Source: Armatimonadota bacterium (GTDB lineage Bacteria > Sysuimicrobiota > Sysuimicrobiia > Sysuimicrobiales > JACQTN01). Taken from it: DNA of 7,128 bases. Shown piece after piece: positions 6,774-7,128 of this stretch. Each line of letters begins with the position of its first letter. The stretch's first letter is position 1. The DNA lies in the NCBI GenBank assembly GCA_016210785.1, contig JACQTN010000610.1, forward strand, positions 1-7,128. Reading direction: 5' to 3'. A program made the position numbers and the translations under genes. The notes under the pieces were generated by a model. The model was not told where the DNA came from. It worked only from the letters and a program-made list of their open reading frames with translations, and did not search any database.

Positions 6774-7128
6774 CTACCCTCCTCCCGCCCCCGGGGTGCC
6801 ACGCGCGGCGGGAATCGCCCAGGCGTCCTCCGCTGCGAAGTAGAGCGCCACGCGGTCGCCCACGGCGAAGGGCTGCTTCACGTGGCCCTGCACGCGCAGA
6901 GTCTCCCCGCCGACCTCCACCCGGTAGTCGAACAGGTTCCCCAGATAGGCGCGGGCTCGCACGGTCCCGGACAGGACATTCTCGGCCGCCGCCCCGTCGG
7001 GCGCGCGGCCGAGGCGCAGCGCCTCCGGTCGCACGGCGACCAGCACGTCGCCGCCGCGGGCGCTTCCCTCCCGTTCGCGGCAGCGGATGCGGCCCGCGGT
7101 GGTCTCCACGACGCCGACGCCGTCGGTC
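6774..7128 (-). CDS. ABC transporter ATP-binding protein, C-terminal TOBE region, PotA type (5' end outside window)
   Basis: Only the last 117 residues of this ATPase subunit are present; the Walker A, signature and Walker B motifs lie beyond the right edge. The frame is open to the window end, so the GTG at 7109 is internal. The visible part is the C-terminal TOBE domain of PotA/MalK-like importer ATPases. It has the conserved VAVRPEALRLG, then GTVRARAYLGNLFDYRVEVGG and LRVQGHVKQPFAVGDRVALYF, strands that form the regulatory domain next to the nucleotide-binding domain. The tail (AIPAARGTPGAGGG) is flexible, and TAG ends it at 6774. It is the first visible gene of the minus-strand operon and should drive the two permeases downstream. 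The substrate-binding protein expected with it is not in the window and may lie before the ATPase gene. Confidence 0.88.
   Translation of the reverse strand, partial: TDGVGVVETTAGRIRCREREGSARGGDVLVAVRPEALRLGRAPDGAAAENVLSGTVRARAYLGNLFDYRVEVGGETLRVQGHVKQPFAVGDRVALYFAAEDAWAIPAARGTPGAGGG

Noticed and set aside
6512..6802. A 96-codon minus-strand frame in the ATPase-permease gap
   Set aside because: It consists of repeat-encoded Arg/Pro-rich sequence, overlaps the ATPase end, and has no recognisable domain. The other minus-strand frames are also open here, as expected from composition.

Overview
The window is high-GC bacterial DNA (roughly two thirds G+C by eye) in which nearly all sequence is coding. 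GTG starts are common, and one start has an unambiguous AGGAGG ribosome binding site. No rRNA, tRNA or other taxonomic marker is present. The gene content (amidase, amidohydrolase and polyamine-type ABC transporter genes in a GC-rich genome) would suit an environmental heterotroph such as Chloroflexota, Methylomirabilota/Rokubacteria, Actinomycetota or a related uncultured lineage, but this is only a weak inference.

Layout. The left half (1-3990) is a plus-strand gene set: a 5'-truncated amidase-signature hydrolase, a complete paralogue of it (a clear tandem duplication), and a metal-dependent amidohydrolase of the imidazolonepropionase/prolidase-like type. The right half (3994-7128) is a minus-strand set that converges on it. 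In transcription order it holds the C-terminal part of an ABC transporter ATPase (TOBE domain), two membrane permeases of the PotB and PotC types, and a small exported protein of unknown function. The two sets meet tail to tail with only 3 nt between stop codons.

Non-coding structure. A 33-bp imperfect-palindrome repeat occurs twice (2652-2684 and 4672-4704). The copies show a compensatory base change in the stem, and the second copy supplies the GTG start and first codons of the exported-protein gene. The 263-nt gap between the ATPase and the first permease contains a degenerate tandem repeat with a 75-bp period, two full units and a partial third.

How the genes may work together (inference): an ABC importer of the polyamine/opine/phosphonate class could bring in a nitrogen-containing organic solute, and the amidases and amidohydrolase could hydrolyse amide or cyclic-amide bonds in it. 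The substrate-binding protein such an importer needs is not in the window. The enzyme families are ordinary. The less expected signals are the repeats and their placement, and I see no convincing new multi-gene system.
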